From contig JADLEL010000112.1 in NCBI GenBank assembly GCA_020846145.1, positions 1 to 41,240 on the forward strand: DNA of 41,240 nucleotides, read 5' to 3'. Position 1 is the first letter of the stretch. Each line of letters starts with the position of its first letter. Below the pieces are notes generated by a model. That model saw nothing but the letters and a program-made list of their open reading frames with translations, ran no database searches and had not been told where the DNA came from. Below, piece after piece: positions 40,312 to 41,240 of this stretch. A program made the translations under genes and the position numbers. The stretch comes from Pirellulales bacterium. Its GTDB lineage: Bacteria > Planctomycetota > Planctomycetia > Pirellulales > Thermoguttaceae.

Positions 40312-40316
40312 CCTAC
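40295..40316. repeat. Repeat R2 single arm at the NUDIX 3' end
   Basis: GTTATGCTAAAGCATAACCT plus AC. It overlaps the last five codons and the stop of the NUDIX gene. A further inverted repeat (CACCGGGAGCCGAAAGTCTG near 40339 and CTTTCGGCTCCCGTGTT near 40412) follows. Confidence 0.85.
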
Positions 40317-40338
40317 CGACTTCCCTTCGCAAAAAACA

Positions 40339-40430
40339 CCGGGAGCCGAAAGTCTGCAGCCGGTTTGCGGAAGAAGGATGATTTCAATCGTTCTTGCGCT
40401 GACCGGCTGCCGGCTTTCGGCTCCCGTGTT
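40339..40430. repeat. Inverted repeat R10 (CGGGAGCCGAAAG type)
   Basis: CACCGGGAGCCGAAAGTCTG with CAGCCGGTT (from 40339) faces GACCGGCTGCCGGCTTTCGG and CTCCCGTGTT (to 40430). It lies between the NUDIX stop and the pilin stop (converging genes) and may end both transcripts. Confidence 0.8.
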
Positions 40431-40450
40431 CGTATTCCCGTTGCGAGTGG

Positions 40451-40630
40451 TTAGCGTCCGAATCCGGCGCCGTTCAATCTGCCTTCGATGTTGCCCCACA
40501 TCCCGCCGCTTTGAGCGCCAACGGTTCCGATAGCGCCGATCACGGACATCAAAATCAACGCCAAGAGCACGGCATATTCCACCGCCGTGGCCGCTTCGTC
40601 CTCGCGGAGAAAATCAAGCAAGCGTTTCAT
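40451..40630 (-). CDS. Flp/Fap-type IVb prepilin (59 residues)
   Basis: A gene too short for the usual cut-off. It reads MKRLLDFLREDEAATAVEYA followed by VLLALILMSVIGAIGTVGAQ and a short glycine-rich tail to GFGR. This is the Flp pattern: short positively charged leader, acidic DE, then ATAVEY and a hydrophobic helix with the conserved Glu-Tyr at +4/+5. The position before the cleavage point is usually Gly (G-ATAIEY); here it is Ala, which may slow processing. GGAAGG precedes the ATG, and TTGACT-17-TAGTCT (40733-40705) is a possible promoter. No tad genes (tadZABC, rcpC, cpaA) are in the window, so secretion parts must lie elsewhere. Confidence 0.82.
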   Translation of the reverse strand: MKRLLDFLREDEAATAVEYAVLLALILMSVIGAIGTVGAQSGGMWGNIEGRLNGAGFGR

Positions 40631-40704
40631 GTCCCACCTTCCCTTCTCGACAAGCGTGTGGCATGGGACTTGTGGTGAATAGTAAAGGGGATTCTCCCTT
40701 TGAA

Positions 40705-40733
40705 AGACTAGGTCGCGGAGGAGGGAAAGTCAA
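40705..40733 (-). promoter_or_regulatory. Possible promoter of the Flp-type pilin
   Basis: On the minus strand TTGACT (40733-40728), 17 bp, TAGTCT (40710-40705). The -35 is good; the -10 matches only three of six bases. The leader to the ATG would be about 70 bases. Confidence 0.45.
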
Positions 40734-40861
40734 ATTCAAGTATGAAGGATGAAGGATGAAGGATGAAAGATGAAGGAGGAACGATGTCGTTTTTCAACGA
40801 TTATTATCGAAGTCGTTTTTTTGCAACATCGTTCCTACTTCACATTCTCATGCAGAAAGCG

Positions 40862-40926
40862 CTTGGAGCCCACGGCGACGGTGGAGCCAGGCAAAGATCA
40901 CCGTCGCCGTTGGCTCCGGGCTATAC
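40862..40926. repeat. Repeat R3 inverted pair, degenerate
   Basis: GCTTGGAGCCCACGGCGACG and CGTCGCCGTTGGCTCCGGGC face each other with a short centre. The arms carry several mismatches against other copies, so this is an older or decayed copy. A run of GGATGAA units precedes it at 40747-40765. Confidence 0.78.
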
Positions 40927-41114
40927 GAGAAGACAACGAATCATCGGAAAATAGCCATCACGGGGGGAACGAACGAGAGGAAAACCGCCGTGAGGAGGTT
41001 TTCAGCACAAAAAGGCGTCGTAACTCCGCAATAATGACAGCGGCATGGGGAGTATTTCGAAAAAATGCTTGTGATATCCCCCATTTCGTAGTGTAATGAA
41101 GGTAGAAACTCGGC

Positions 41115-41240
41115 GTAAGCGTTCACGCCCCGGTCGGGGACTGGTCCATTTTTCGGCGTGAAAACGTATTTTGTGGACAAACGGTAGGCCGAAAACATGG
41201 ACCTGTCCCCTTCCCGCGGCGCGAGGGGGACAGTCCCCTG
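41115..41240. repeat. Repeat R1, left part, cut by window edge
   Basis: The element starts at GTAAGCGTTCACGCCCCGG and runs to the window end in CAGTCCCCTG, about 125 bp. Together with 1-127, it means that both window ends lie within R1. Confidence 0.88.

Overview
The window looks like chromosomal DNA of a planctomycete, probably near Pirellulales. The reasons are moderately high GC, a long PurQ, an ispE-spoVG pair in which SpoVG carries a zinc ribbon, a DUF5107/TPR giant, a DUF11-repeat lipoprotein, and very many short palindromic repeats between genes. This assignment is inference; there is no rRNA to confirm it. Both window ends lie inside copies of the same dispersed repeat (repeat R1), which suggests a contig that stopped at repeats.

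Layout. 1-2230: repeats and a Tat-exported serine hydrolase. 2231-5730 (minus): an MFS transporter, a PlsC-type acyltransferase and a sphingomyelin-synthase-like PAP2 protein, which read as a membrane-lipid gene set. 6000-9530 (plus): RlmI-type rRNA methyltransferase and SppA protease. 9833-11488: a TetR regulator with a clear promoter and operator, then a class IV aminotransferase. 11616-14434 (minus): an ExeA-like AAA ATPase and a BY-kinase-like P-loop protein. 14805-19457 (plus): a DUF1016 nuclease and the DUF5107/TPR protein. 19631-23737 (minus): a Wzz-like chain-length protein and a DUF11 lipoprotein. ExeA-like ATPase, BY-kinase-like protein and Wzz are the usual regulatory and export parts of an exopolysaccharide system, but no glycosyltransferases are present here. 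23944-28376 (plus): trpF, ahcY, a DUF1015 protein and a GNAT acetyltransferase. 28546-31948: a membrane protein, parS sites, parA, parB, tRNA-Pro and a 44-residue zinc-ribbon protein. 32081-34510: a conserved hypothetical, a YdjY-domain lipoprotein and a lone receiver protein. 35052-36874: ispE, spoVG and a small hypothetical. 37088-40630: purQ, a sugar-phosphate isomerase/epimerase, a NUDIX hydrolase and an unlisted 59-residue Flp-type pilin.

The most striking feature is the repeat load. At least eight families of short paired-palindrome elements occupy nearly every intergenic gap. Several also sit in frame inside genes at loop positions: the ExeA-like ATPase, the DUF5107/TPR protein, trpF, GNAT and probably wzz. 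Others supply the stop codons of the acyltransferase and the NUDIX gene. One 200-bp element with 23-bp terminal inverted repeats has inserted into a copy of another repeat family and left a 6-bp target duplication. Separately, the DUF1016 nuclease gene holds two perfect odd-length palindromes, 108 bp apart centre to centre and in the same reading frame, whose inner bases differ but remain self-complementary. That is the best candidate for undescribed biology in this window.
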